Translations under genes and position numbers: made by a program | Assembly (NCBI GenBank): GCA_052169645.1 | Contig: JBQNCA010000014.1 | Coordinates: forward strand, 1 to 39,107 | DNA from: JAIKWW01 sp052169645 | GTDB lineage: Bacteria; Bacillota; Clostridia; Peptostreptococcales; Anaerovoracaceae | Direction: 5' to 3' | DNA length: 39,107 nt | Shown here: positions 1 through 9,000 of the stretch, piece after piece | Position numbering within the stretch: the stretch's first letter is position 1 | Layout of the letters: the number at the start of each line of letters is the position of its first letter | The notes under the pieces: model-generated | The model's input: only the letters and a program-made list of their open reading frames with translations | Database searches by the model: none | What the model was told of the DNA's origin: nothing

Positions 1-193
1 AGGAGAGATGTGATAAGGCTATAGGATTTTATGTAGAGTATTTGATAAATCATATAAAAATGCAATATTACAGTAAAATACTATATTAACACAAACAAAA
101 ACAGATAATAGATAGAAAAACAAATATACAAAGTTTATTGATATATGCAAACTATTGATATAAAAATAATTGAATAAAACTAAGTAAAAGTAT

Positions 194-221
194 TTGCAAA
201 ATGTTCCGTGCATGATATTAT
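194..221 (+). promoter_or_regulatory. Probable sigma-A promoter of thl
   Basis: TTGCAA (194-199), 16-bp spacer, TATTAT (216-221) preceded by an extended -10 TG at 213-214. It lies about 75 bp before the thl start. The rest of 1-190 is AT-rich and shows no convincing gene. The -35 lies inside the 12-mer ATTTGCAAAATG (192-203), which recurs upstream of hbd. Confidence 0.5.
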
Positions 222-297
222 AAATGTAGAAATATTAACAATTTCTGTACGAAAATTTCCAAGCAGTCAGAATCTTTTAAAAGAGGGAGGAATCTAA

Positions 298-1476
298 ATG
301 AGAGACGTTGTAATAGTAAGCGCAGCAAGAACACCTATCGGAAGATTCGGAAAATCACTGGGTAATGTACCGGCGGTCAAGCTTGGCGAAACCGCTATAA
401 AGGAAGCTGTAAAGCGTGCCGGTATAAAGGCGGATCAGATAGATGAGGTTATATACGGATGTGTATTGCAGGCGGATCAAGGACAGAGCGTAGCAAGGCT
501 TGCAGCAATGGGTGCGGGAATTCCTAAGGAAGTACCTTCTTTTACGGTAAATAAAATGTGCGGATCGGGATTGAGAACGGTGAGTCTGGCGGCACAGATT
601 ATAAAAGCGGGAGATGCGGATATTATCGTAGCAGGAGGTACGGAGAGCATGAGCATGGCACCGTATATCCTGCCGAGAGCGAGATGGGGCTTGAGAATGG
701 GCAATGCAACTCTTGAGGATCATATGATGCGTGACGGATTGATGGATACTTTCAGCGGCAAGCACATGGGTATGACGGCAGAAAACATTGCTGAGCAATG
801 GGGCATCACTCGCAAGGAAATGGATGATTTTGCTTATGATTCTCAGCAGAAATGCGGAGCTGCGATGAAAGCGGGAAAGTTTAAAGATGAGATAGTTCCG
901 GTAGAGGTAAAGCAGTGGGACGGAAGTGTGGTAACAGTATCTGAAGACGAGCATCCGTCACCGGATACCGCCAGAGAAGTTTATGATACATTGAAGCCCG
1001 CTTTTAAACCGGACGGGACGGTTACAGCATTGAGCGCATCCGGTATCAATGACGGAGCGGCAGCTGTAGTGGTAATGTCGGCAGATAAAGCAAAAGAGTT
1101 GGGCATAAAGCCTATGGCTACGATAAAGGCATACGCATCTGCGGGTGTAGATCCGTCAATCATGGGGATAGGTCCGGTGCCGGCTACAAAGAAAGCACTC
1201 GAAAAGCTCGGAATAAGCATGGCTGACATTGATCTGATTGAGGCCAATGAAGCCTTTGCTGCTCAGTCGCTGGCTGTAGGAAAAGATTTAGGCATAGACC
1301 CTGCAAAGCTCAACGTAAACGGCGGAGCTATCGCATTGGGGCATCCTATAGGCGCATCCGGCTGCAGAATTCTTGTAGCACTGCTTTACGAGATGGAAAG
1401 ACGTGATGTAAAGACAGGACTTGCAACTCTTTGCATAGGCGGAGGTATGGGAACCGCCATGATTGTAGAACGATAG
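298..1476 (+). CDS. thl: Acetyl-CoA acetyltransferase (thiolase)
   Basis: Cytosolic biosynthetic thiolase that condenses two acetyl-CoA to acetoacetyl-CoA, the first step of the butyrate-type C4 pathway. The 392-residue product has the usual family length. The nucleophilic Cys88 sits in NKMCGSG, His349 in GHPIGASG, and the second active-site Cys379 in CIGGGMGT, so the catalytic set is complete. The start is supported by GGGAGG at 285-290, 7 nt before ATG. The gene stands alone between its own promoter and a strong terminator (1619-1647). The next pathway enzymes (crt, hbd) are about 14 kb away, so the pathway is scattered here rather than in one operon. Biosynthetic rather than degradative use is inferred from crt and hbd in the same window. 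Confidence 0.95.
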   Translation: MRDVVIVSAARTPIGRFGKSLGNVPAVKLGETAIKEAVKRAGIKADQIDEVIYGCVLQADQGQSVARLAAMGAGIPKEVPSFTVNKMCGSGLRTVSLAAQIIKAGDADIIVAGGTESMSMAPYILPRARWGLRMGNATLEDHMMRDGLMDTFSGKHMGMTAENIAEQWGITRKEMDDFAYDSQQKCGAAMKAGKFKDEIVPVEVKQWDGSVVTVSEDEHPSPDTAREVYDTLKPAFKPDGTVTALSASGINDGAAAVVVMSADKAKELGIKPMATIKAYASAGVDPSIMGIGPVPATKKALEKLGISMADIDLIEANEAFAAQSLAVGKDLGIDPAKLNVNGGAIALGHPIGASGCRILVALLYEMERRDVKTGLATLCIGGGMGTAMIVER

Positions 1477-1591
1477 AGTAGTCTGATAATCGACGGAGTA
1501 TTCTAAAAATCATCATGACGTTCAATATTTGCCTGAATGAACAGACGAATTAGTTAATTTGCGTAATCCTAAAAAATAGTGTTAGATTATA

Positions 1592-1647
1592 TCGGTGCCA
1601 TCCCCCCTCGGCGCCGACAAAAGCCGCTCCGGATAGGAGCGGCTTTT
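1592..1647 (+). terminator. Tandem hairpins and intrinsic terminator after thl
   Basis: A first hairpin pairs TCGGTGCC (1592-1599) with GGCGCCGA (1610-1617), with one G-T pair. It is followed at once by a 12-bp perfect stem AAAAGCCGCTCC (1619-1630) / GGAGCGGCTTTT (1636-1647) with loop GGATA. The terminal T run is short, but the stem is very strong. Confidence 0.8.
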
Positions 1648-1930
1648 GCTTGGATAAAGAAAATTCGATTTAACACAAGGGTGTTTTTTCAAGCTGTTGA
1701 ATAATATATATCTGCTGTGTATACTTGAAATACAAAAATCTTTGTAAAAGAAAGAAGTAATATCGAAGTGATAAAGCTTCTTTTATTAGAAGTCATGGAA
1801 ATATCGTTCCGTATGTTTTATGATATGGAATCATTTATTTATATTGTATATTATGAAACAACATGGTTGGAGGTAAGGGCTACGCCCCTGAAAAAATATT
1901 CGTATTGTATATAAACGATAGGCGAGAGAA
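1648..1930. other. Intergenic region before ispE
   Basis: AT-rich, with no gene recognised. It holds a weak hairpin with T tail (AACAC-AAGG-GTGTT, 1672-1685) and, at 1877-1905, a short GGGC-TAC-GCCC hairpin followed by an A-rich stretch. No clear promoter hexamers for ispE could be chosen. Confidence 0.4.
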
Positions 1931-2872
1931 TTGAAATTGAAAACATTAGCATTAAAAACCTATGCAAAAATAAATCTGTCTCTGGATGTTATCGGCAGGC
2001 GGGAAGACGGTTATCATGAAGTTAAGATGATAATGCATGCTATCGATTTATGCGATGAGATGCGTGTAAGATTGATACCTGCGGATAGCTGGGAAATTAC
2101 ATTAAAGACCGACAAATATTATGTTCCCGTGGATTCCAGAAATACTGCTTATAAAGCGGCGTCTATGATGAAAGAAAAATTTTTTGCAGCGCAGGAACCC
2201 TGTGAAATTCGCATAGACATAAAGAAAAATATACCTGTTGCTGCAGGCTTGGCGGGAGGCAGTTCAAATGCGGCAGGGGTTATTATAGCACTTAATGAAT
2301 TATTTGAAACAGGACTGTCTACAGAGGCTCTTTGCGATTTGGGAAGCAGGATAGGAGCGGATGTCCCGTTTTGTATAATGTCTATGTGCGGATTGACAGA
2401 TATTGAAGATATAGGGCATAAGCAGCAAAGATCTATCGGGGTCTGTGCCTTGGCAGAAGGCATAGGCGAAGAACTTACTCCTTTGAGTTGCTTGGATGCA
2501 TGGGTTCTACTCATTAAAGCTCCGATTTCCGTATCCACTCCGGAGGTTTACTCAGCTTTGGATGAGATAAGCGGATATGAACATCCTGATACGGATATTT
2601 TGTTGGAAGGACTGAAGAGTAAAAATATGCGTAAGATAAAAGCAGGTATGGTAAATGTGCTGGAAAATATAACTCTCAATAAACACCCGAATATACTTGA
2701 AATAAAGAAAGAAATGCAAAAGTTTGCACCGGATACGACACTCATGAGCGGCAGCGGACCTACACTGTTTTCAATTTTTAATGATAAGAAACATGCAAAA
2801 GCCGCATATAACGCAATGAAAAAAATAATAGATGAAAGACATAATATTATATTAGCAAGAACTTTGAAATAG
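1931..2872 (+). CDS. ispE: 4-diphosphocytidyl-2-C-methyl-D-erythritol kinase
   Basis: GHMP-family kinase of the MEP isoprenoid pathway; it phosphorylates the 2-OH of CDP-ME with ATP. Seen: YAKINLSLDV with Lys13, the glycine-rich ATP loop PVAAGLAGGSSNAAG (102-116), GADVPFC with catalytic Asp144, and the C-terminal LMSGSGPT motif (271-278). No ATG precedes the conserved YAKINL motif, so translation must start at TTG 1931 (or TTG 1937), with only a weak GGCGAG upstream. The product is 313 residues, longer than the usual 280-290. The excess is about 22 residues (151-172) between GADVPFCIM and ALAEGIGE, where relatives have a short Gly-Gly turn. The kinase core is otherwise complete. It appears monocistronic. 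Confidence 0.9.
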   Translation: MKLKTLALKTYAKINLSLDVIGRREDGYHEVKMIMHAIDLCDEMRVRLIPADSWEITLKTDKYYVPVDSRNTAYKAASMMKEKFFAAQEPCEIRIDIKKNIPVAAGLAGGSSNAAGVIIALNELFETGLSTEALCDLGSRIGADVPFCIMSMCGLTDIEDIGHKQQRSIGVCALAEGIGEELTPLSCLDAWVLLIKAPISVSTPEVYSALDEISGYEHPDTDILLEGLKSKNMRKIKAGMVNVLENITLNKHPNILEIKKEMQKFAPDTTLMSGSGPTLFSIFNDKKHAKAAYNAMKKIIDERHNIILARTLK

Positions 2873-3203
2873 CGAACGGTAATCGTTTATTCTCGGAGTT
2901 ACTTATCTGTAGAATTTATAACGCTATAAAAATAAGTACAATAATATATTTCGGATAGCGTAATTAAATTTAAAATTATCCGGCATAGATATAAAATATA
3001 AAAGGAAGTTTATTTATAATAAACTGTCCGCTTGACGGGAAGCAGTTGATTTCACAAGAAATATTTATGCTTGACAGTTAAGCTGTTATTTACGCTTGGC
3101 GATATAAAGATTATTGTATACATAGTACAATTCGAGTATAATATTTGTAAATAGCAAACTTTACTTGATATACATTGTGAGAAATTTATTGTTGAGGTGT
3201 AAA
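2873..3203. other. Intergenic region with gntR promoter
   Basis: No gene seen. The useful signal is a promoter, TTGTAT (3114-3119), 17-bp spacer, TATAAT (3137-3142), about 60 bp before the gntR start. A weak inverted repeat AACTG...CAGTT lies near 3022-3047. No good terminator for ispE was recognised. Confidence 0.5.
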
Positions 3204-3875
3204 TTGTTTAATATCAATATGCAAGAGCATAAGCCGCTCCGTGAATTAGTATATGAAGAATTGAGAATGTTGATAATGACGGGACAGATAAAGCCGGGAG
3301 TAAGAATGATGGAGATTGATCTTGCCGACAGTATGGGCGTCAGCCGTACGCCTGTCAGAGAAGCCATTCGTCAACTGGAAAAAGATAATCTGGTAACTAT
3401 TGAACCTCGCAAGGGCGCATATGTCTCGGATATATCGCCGTATGATCTGAATGAGATGCTCGTGGTCAGAGAGCCTTTGGAAGGATTGGCAATACAGTTG
3501 GCTGCCGACAGGATGAGTACTGATGATGTGGATGTAATCAGAGGTGTAAATTTTGATTATGAGGAAGCGCTTCAAAGCGGTGATACTGAAAAGCTTATTC
3601 AGCTTGATACACAGTTTCATAGTTTAATTACAAAAGGTAGCGGGAATCCTTATCTTATAGAACTATGTCAGCAGGTTCAGGAAAGAGTTCTCCGATTCAG
3701 ATATGTATACTTCAAATCCATAAAGAGGGCGGAAGATATCATAGAAGAGCATAATGCTATCCTGGAAATGCTGCAAAAGAGGGACGGAAAGGGAGCTCGC
3801 AAATGTATGGAATCGCATATTTTAAATCTTCGAGAATCCATACAGCGTGACTCGGATTTTCAGTCCGACAAGTAA
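3204..3875 (+). CDS. GntR-family transcriptional regulator, FCD (FadR-type) domain
   Basis: DNA-binding regulator. An N-terminal winged helix-turn-helix (ELVYEELR through SRTPVREAIRQLE to EPRKGAYV) is followed by an all-helical FCD ligand domain whose metal-site residues are visible: Asp and His in LDTQFH, His in EEHNAIL, His in MESHILN. Such domains usually bind carboxylates such as lactate, gluconate or acyl derivatives; the ligand here is unknown. The start is taken as TTG 3204 because GAGGTG (3194-3199) sits 4 nt ahead of it; ATG 3219 would be too far from that site. Length is 223 residues, normal for FadR-type regulators. It has its own promoter at 3114-3142 and lies 20 bp upstream of a radical SAM gene, so it probably controls itself and that gene. 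Confidence 0.88.
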   Translation: MFNINMQEHKPLRELVYEELRMLIMTGQIKPGVRMMEIDLADSMGVSRTPVREAIRQLEKDNLVTIEPRKGAYVSDISPYDLNEMLVVREPLEGLAIQLAADRMSTDDVDVIRGVNFDYEEALQSGDTEKLIQLDTQFHSLITKGSGNPYLIELCQQVQERVLRFRYVYFKSIKRAEDIIEEHNAILEMLQKRDGKGARKCMESHILNLRESIQRDSDFQSDK

Positions 3876-3895
3876 GCGGATGAAAGGAGCACTTT

Positions 3896-5038
3896 ATGGG
3901 AGACAGATCCTTCAGCATGGGACCTATACGGCCGCCCAGCGAAGCAGGGAGTCTGCTTTTGCAGGTGACGGAAGGGTGCACATGGAATAAATGTAAGTTT
4001 TGTGTGGTATACCGTGGGTCAGCTTTTCACATAAAGCAGCCGGAAGAAATAAAGAATAATATAGATAATATGGCGTATTTTCGTGATATGATCATAAAGC
4101 ACAGCCATAGCGGAAGCCTTGATAAACAAGGGCTTTATTCGGAATTGGAACTTCTTGACGGAAAGGAACTTCAATGTTTTTACATGGTTTATAACTGGCT
4201 TGCCGGCGGAGGACGTTCAGTATTTTTGCAGGACGGAAACTCTATTGCTTTGAAACCGGAAAAGTTGGCGGATGTGTTATTTTACCTGCGTGAAAAATTC
4301 CCTCATGTTGAACGGATTACAACATACGGGAGGGCGGAGTCGCTGTCCCGTTGGTCGGTAGAGCAGCTGAAGCTGTTGCGTGAAAGCGGATTGAACCGCA
4401 TACATACAGGCTTTGAATCAGGCTCCGACAATGTACTCAAGCTTATAAACAAAGGTTTGACTCAACAGCAGGAGATAGACGGAGGAATTAAAGCAAAGGA
4501 AGCGGGATTTGAACTTTCCGTATATTTTATGCCCGGTATAGGGGGCAAGGAGTACAGCGAGGAAAATTCATCGGAAACTGCAAAGGTTATCAATGCTATA
4601 AATCCTGATTTTGTCAGGATTAGAACCTTTGTGCTGAAGAAAGATTCTGAGATGTATCCAATGGAACTTAATGGAGAATTTACATCATGTACAGATAGGG
4701 AAAAGCTTATTGAGATACGAAATCTGATATCAAAAATCGATGCGCTTGATGTAAATATAGTAAGTGATCACATAGTAAATCTGATAGGCTCTTTATCAGG
4801 GAGAATCGGCAGCGATAAAGCGAAAATGCTTTCTATGGCGGATCAAGTGACGGAGTTGTCCGAACGAGACTTCAAAATATATCAGCTCGCACGCAGATAC
4901 GGTTATATAGAAAATCTTTCACAGCTTCCATTGATACCTGAAGCGAAGCTAAGTCATTTTCATCATATAGTCACAGGCTATGAGGATGAAGCTATGTGGG
5001 AAGAACATATAACGGATGTGCTTCGTCAATATGTTTAG
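3896..5038 (+). CDS. Radical SAM protein of unknown function (COG1032-like)
   Basis: Cytosolic 4Fe-4S enzyme predicted to cleave S-adenosylmethionine. The cluster motif is CTWNKCKFC (Cys28, Cys33, Cys36), a Cx4Cx2C spacing instead of the common Cx3Cx2C, as seen in some Fe-S oxidoreductases that begin with a GPIRPPSEA-like segment, which is present here at 9-17. Downstream, RITTYGRAES and GLNRIHTGFESGSD fit the TIM-barrel strands of the family. No B12-binding domain or second cluster motif is evident. The start has AAGGAG at 3884-3889, 6 nt before ATG. It follows the GntR gene by 20 bp, so they are probably cotranscribed. The substrate is unknown; the FCD-type neighbour suggests a response to a small carboxylated metabolite (inference). 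Confidence 0.8.
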   Translation: MGDRSFSMGPIRPPSEAGSLLLQVTEGCTWNKCKFCVVYRGSAFHIKQPEEIKNNIDNMAYFRDMIIKHSHSGSLDKQGLYSELELLDGKELQCFYMVYNWLAGGGRSVFLQDGNSIALKPEKLADVLFYLREKFPHVERITTYGRAESLSRWSVEQLKLLRESGLNRIHTGFESGSDNVLKLINKGLTQQQEIDGGIKAKEAGFELSVYFMPGIGGKEYSEENSSETAKVINAINPDFVRIRTFVLKKDSEMYPMELNGEFTSCTDREKLIEIRNLISKIDALDVNIVSDHIVNLIGSLSGRIGSDKAKMLSMADQVTELSERDFKIYQLARRYGYIENLSQLPLIPEAKLSHFHHIVTGYEDEAMWEEHITDVLRQYV

Positions 5039-5168
5039 ATAATGCACAGCAAAGATTCTGAAAAGATGTTATAATATTCAGAAAGCTTTAGGAAAACAAT
5101 AAATTGATATAGCCGAAACGATATATTTTTTGGTATAAGCGGCATATATTTATATTATGGAGGTAAAA

Positions 5169-5441
5169 ATGAGAAAATTGGGCGTAAAGACCAGCACATA
5201 TGCAAACACCGAGCTTTATACTTTGAATCCTATAAATGAAAAAGGTGAAGGAACTATTAAGCTCGACGGTTTACAGTATGGATTTGAAAGAGGCTTTCGT
5301 TTTTATAAATTGGATGTTCCTAAGGAATGGATGAATCCTACAGGGGAATTTGAAAAGCTTGTAAAGCCTATGTGCAATGATGAAAGCCGTCTTACCGATT
5401 GGGATGAAATTGTGGCTTATTTCAATACTTGTGTTGAATAG
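5169..5441 (+). CDS. Hypothetical protein, 90 residues
   Basis: Not recognised. The ATG at 5157 is part of the ribosome site (GGAGG 5159-5163), so ATG 5169 is chosen, giving 90 residues. The protein is soluble-looking and mildly acidic, with no signal peptide or membrane segment; it is rich in aromatic residues (repeated Tyr, Phe and Trp, including FERGFRFYKLDVPKEW) and ends in DEIVAYFNTCVE. The composition reads as a genuine folded small protein. It stands alone, about 130 bp after the radical SAM gene, and is closed by a strong terminator at 5518-5552, which supports its being expressed. Confidence 0.65.
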   Translation: MRKLGVKTSTYANTELYTLNPINEKGEGTIKLDGLQYGFERGFRFYKLDVPKEWMNPTGEFEKLVKPMCNDESRLTDWDEIVAYFNTCVE

Positions 5442-5517
5442 GGAAGAAAAGAGTTTGCCGATTATAATTGTTATTAAAATGGCGACCCTTATTAATTAAA
5501 CTGAAAATGTTAAGCTG

Positions 5518-5555
5518 AAAGCTGTTTTCTACGTTCGGTAGAAAACAGCTTTTTG
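5518..5555 (+). terminator. Strong intrinsic terminator
   Basis: A 15-bp perfect stem AAAGCTGTTTTCTAC (5518-5532) / GTAGAAAACAGCTTT (5538-5552), loop GTTCG, followed by a T run. It ends the 90-aa protein transcript and may also work on the opposite strand. Confidence 0.9.
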
Positions 5556-6043
5556 TAGTATTATGGGCATGTTGTCAATCTGACGTTCGGATTATTACTT
5601 GGAATGAACGGCTGTATGCCGAACGGTACGTATATCGGGGTGACAGGGACTATATGTTAATCTCCGGCACGATTTGAAAAATCGATTGATCGGAACACAG
5701 TTGACATCGGCGCTTGGTTAAGCCCCTGCATGATTGGAAAAATATTCGACTTGACATATGAGGCAAATGTTTTATGATAGTAAAATTTCATTTATAGATT
5801 TTATAGGAAGAAAGTAAAAAATATCAGTTGTTTAGGTTACAAATCTACATTTTAGCAACAATATATTAAAATAACTGAAACTTTAAATTGATAAAAATAA
5901 AAAGTTTACCTAAAAGGTATTGTTTTTTAAAATCATAAATGATATATTGTATAAAATTCTAAAAATCAGATTTAAAATAACTTTAAATGGTAAATATAAT
6001 TCAGTAAAAAATAGAAATTTATAGAATTTTAAGGAGGGAGAAT
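5556..6043 (+). promoter_or_regulatory. Promoter and long leader of the LPXTG protein gene
   Basis: Promoter TTGACA (5751-5756), 16-bp spacer, TATGAT (5773-5778). The inferred transcript has about 260 nt of AT-rich leader before ATG 6044. Upstream, two degenerate copies of a 40-50 bp unit (5656-5706 and 5717-5756) each run from GTTAA through GATT-GAAAAAT to a TTGACA. No coding sequence is recognised here. Confidence 0.55.
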
Positions 6044-9000
6044 ATGCCGATAAGAATAAAAAAAGTTTTGGCTCTGGTGATGACACTGACAATGGTAGGC
6101 GCTGCAATGCCGCTTATGTCTGCGGCGGATGACACCCCGGATATTACGGAATCATCAACAGCCGGAAGTGAATTGACGGATGTTCAACAAGGAGAGGGAA
6201 TAGGAGGAGATGTTTCTGCAACATCAGTCAACACCGAAACATCCGACAGTTCTCAAACTGTACAAAACTCAACGACGCAGGCGGTCGTAAATGAAAACAA
6301 TGCCGTCAGTAAAACTGAAAAAACTGAAGATGCAGCAGTTGAAGCAGTTAATGCCGAAACAACAAAAGTTGAGGAAGTCGAGAACAAAACAAATGAAGAA
6401 GGTCTGTTATCGGTAATTGAAGGAATCGGCCTGTCGCTTTTAGGAATCGAAAATCCTGTTAAAAATCGAGACAGCGGTGATGCCGTACTTAAGGCAGAGC
6501 TCACTTCTGGAAGTCAAACAGTAGAGCTTTCAGAAGCCGATGCAAAAATGGAAGTTGACAGCAACAGTGCTTTTTCCTTACATATAGATGCAGTATTCCC
6601 GCCGGGATCGGATAAAAGGATAGATGTATCACTGCCTTACGGCATGTCATGGATTTCAAACAAAGGATATGCATGGAATCTTATTGATAAAACTGAATCA
6701 TGGTATGCGAATGAATTGGACAGAATGATTTTACCGCGAAATCAGGTTGAGAATTCCGATAAGCCTACAGTATATGAAGGCTTTAATTTGGATAACGGTA
6801 AATTAACATTTATATTTAAAGACTCAACAGAATCCGTGAACTTTGATTTAAGATTCGGAACTTTAAGAAATCGTTCGGATTCATCTTTCAATCCGCAACT
6901 TCCTAATATATCCGATGCCGTAAAGGTTGAACAGATATACAAGCCGGAAGCTTCAGCGGCTGAAAAAGCAAAAATAGTGAGACTTGAAGATTTGCAAATC
7001 AACAAGTTACCTGTTCTTAACAATATAGGAACATTTGATTATTCGAGATTCACCGAGAACGGAAAAATCACAGTCCCGTTAGGCGGAGAAACAGGATATT
7101 TGGTTCATTGGTATGCAGGTATGAATTACAGCAATCGTCTGAATCGCCATATAACTACCGATTACTATGTACGAATGCTTGCGCCTACAGGAGCGGAATA
7201 TAAGGGAATTTATAATGCGGATGCGGAAAAGTTTTTCGGCAAAAACTTTTCGAACCCTGAAATACAGGAAAGCGGTCAATATATAAATTCAAAAGGTGAA
7301 ACTCAGGAAATCCCGGACGGATACACTTTATATACCTTCCGAACTGAGTCTATTACACCTACGGCTTATAATGAAAATGATCGCAGATGGGTATTTAATC
7401 CTATGTGGAGTTTTTCAGATAAAGAAAAGTTCACTGCAGGAACCGAATGTGAAATCAGCATAGTTGATATAGGTGTAAAATTTTATGACCCTGAAAAGTC
7501 GAAAGATCAATGTGACTATGTCGACTATGACGAATCAAAGCTTTCCTCCACAAAGGTTATATATAAAATAGAAGAACCTAAGGAAAAGGTTTATGTTCAG
7601 AGCAAATATGCCGCTACTTATAATAAGATTACAAAAAAATATGAAACCACAGATGAAGGTTATATTGCAGACCACACATTGAATCTCGGGAATCCGGGCT
7701 TTGAACACACGCAGGAATGGAACGCAGGATATTTTATCATAGGTAACAGAGGAACAGAGAACAGTGTGGCTAAGCGTATTACTCTGGAATATGATGTAAA
7801 TAAAACGGGCAGAATCGGTATAACAGGGCAGATGCTCCCATGCAATTACAATGTAAAGAATGTGGATGATTCTGAAATAAGTGATTTACAGTACAGACTT
7901 TGGAACAGTAAGACAGGGGAATTTACAGACTGGTTGGATTATGCGGGAGCACTTCCTCCTACCGGAATAGAAGGTCTTAATAAAACAAAATATGCTGTAC
8001 TTGTCATATCGGATGTGACAAATGATAAGGATTCATATTTTGCAGGGATAAGGTATCGTATAAATACCGTTCCGAAGCAGTCGGTTCTGGGGGTGGACGG
8101 ATATTCAACCGATAAAAACTTCCCATATATAGGCTGTGTATTAACAAATGATGCATACAGCGTTATGCCGCAGCCGGCACCTGCAGGAAACGGTTCTGAA
8201 TTCCTTTCCACCATAGCAATTGAGGATGCGGATGAAGACACCGCACTTGAATCAAATAAACGTTTGGGCAGGACTTTTACGGGAACTTCAGGTGTTATAA
8301 ATATTGAAGCGGTTCATCCAGAGTGGGGAGCTGCCAATAAATATACCGTACCGATAGGCGAATCCGGTAATATAACCGCATATATGAGCGGAATGGGATC
8401 CGGCGGATGGGCAGGTACGGTAGAAAAGATGTGGCTCATAAGTCCTAATGGAACTGATATTGAGAATCTTAAGGTCATAGCTTGCGACCTCGGCGATAAG
8501 CTTATGGTCGGAGGAGAAGCTCGCTATAAATGGATTAAGTATGATGCGACTTCCAAGGTTGATATAAAGGAAGTAGATAATGAGAAAACCTTACAGGCTC
8601 TTCGTTCATCCGATGCGGATTATGCAAATGCCAGAGTATGGGAAATCGATTTTACAGGGATTACAGATCCTGAGGAACTTTTTGCATTTAGAGTTACAGG
8701 TCCTATGGCAAGAACCTACAAAACAGCTTTTGCAAACAGACCGATGTCTTATGCGGGCTATTGGTGGGAGACGGGCTATATAAGCTTGGAATATACTCAA
8801 AAATCCTTATACACCGATCCTCTCCGCAAGCAAACGGGTCCGTTGCTTTGGGCAAAGATGAAGGATGTTACCACGGAGACAAATTCAAACGGTGATACTG
8901 TTCCGGTCGTATATCCTAAAGAAAATTTTTCTCCTGACATCTATAAACTGTCAAGTGATGACGGTTCACAGACTTTATTTAAGAACACCACGCTGACTGT

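Noticed and set aside
355..954. 199-residue minus-strand frame
   Set aside because: Shadow of thl, whose catalytic residues are all present on the plus strand.
1931..1960. Downstream ATG as the ispE start
   Set aside because: The first internal ATG lies after the conserved YAKINL motif and would remove the catalytic lysine.
7939..8241. Minus-strand frame within the surface protein
   Set aside because: Antisense shadow of a long intact coding region; no ribosome site.
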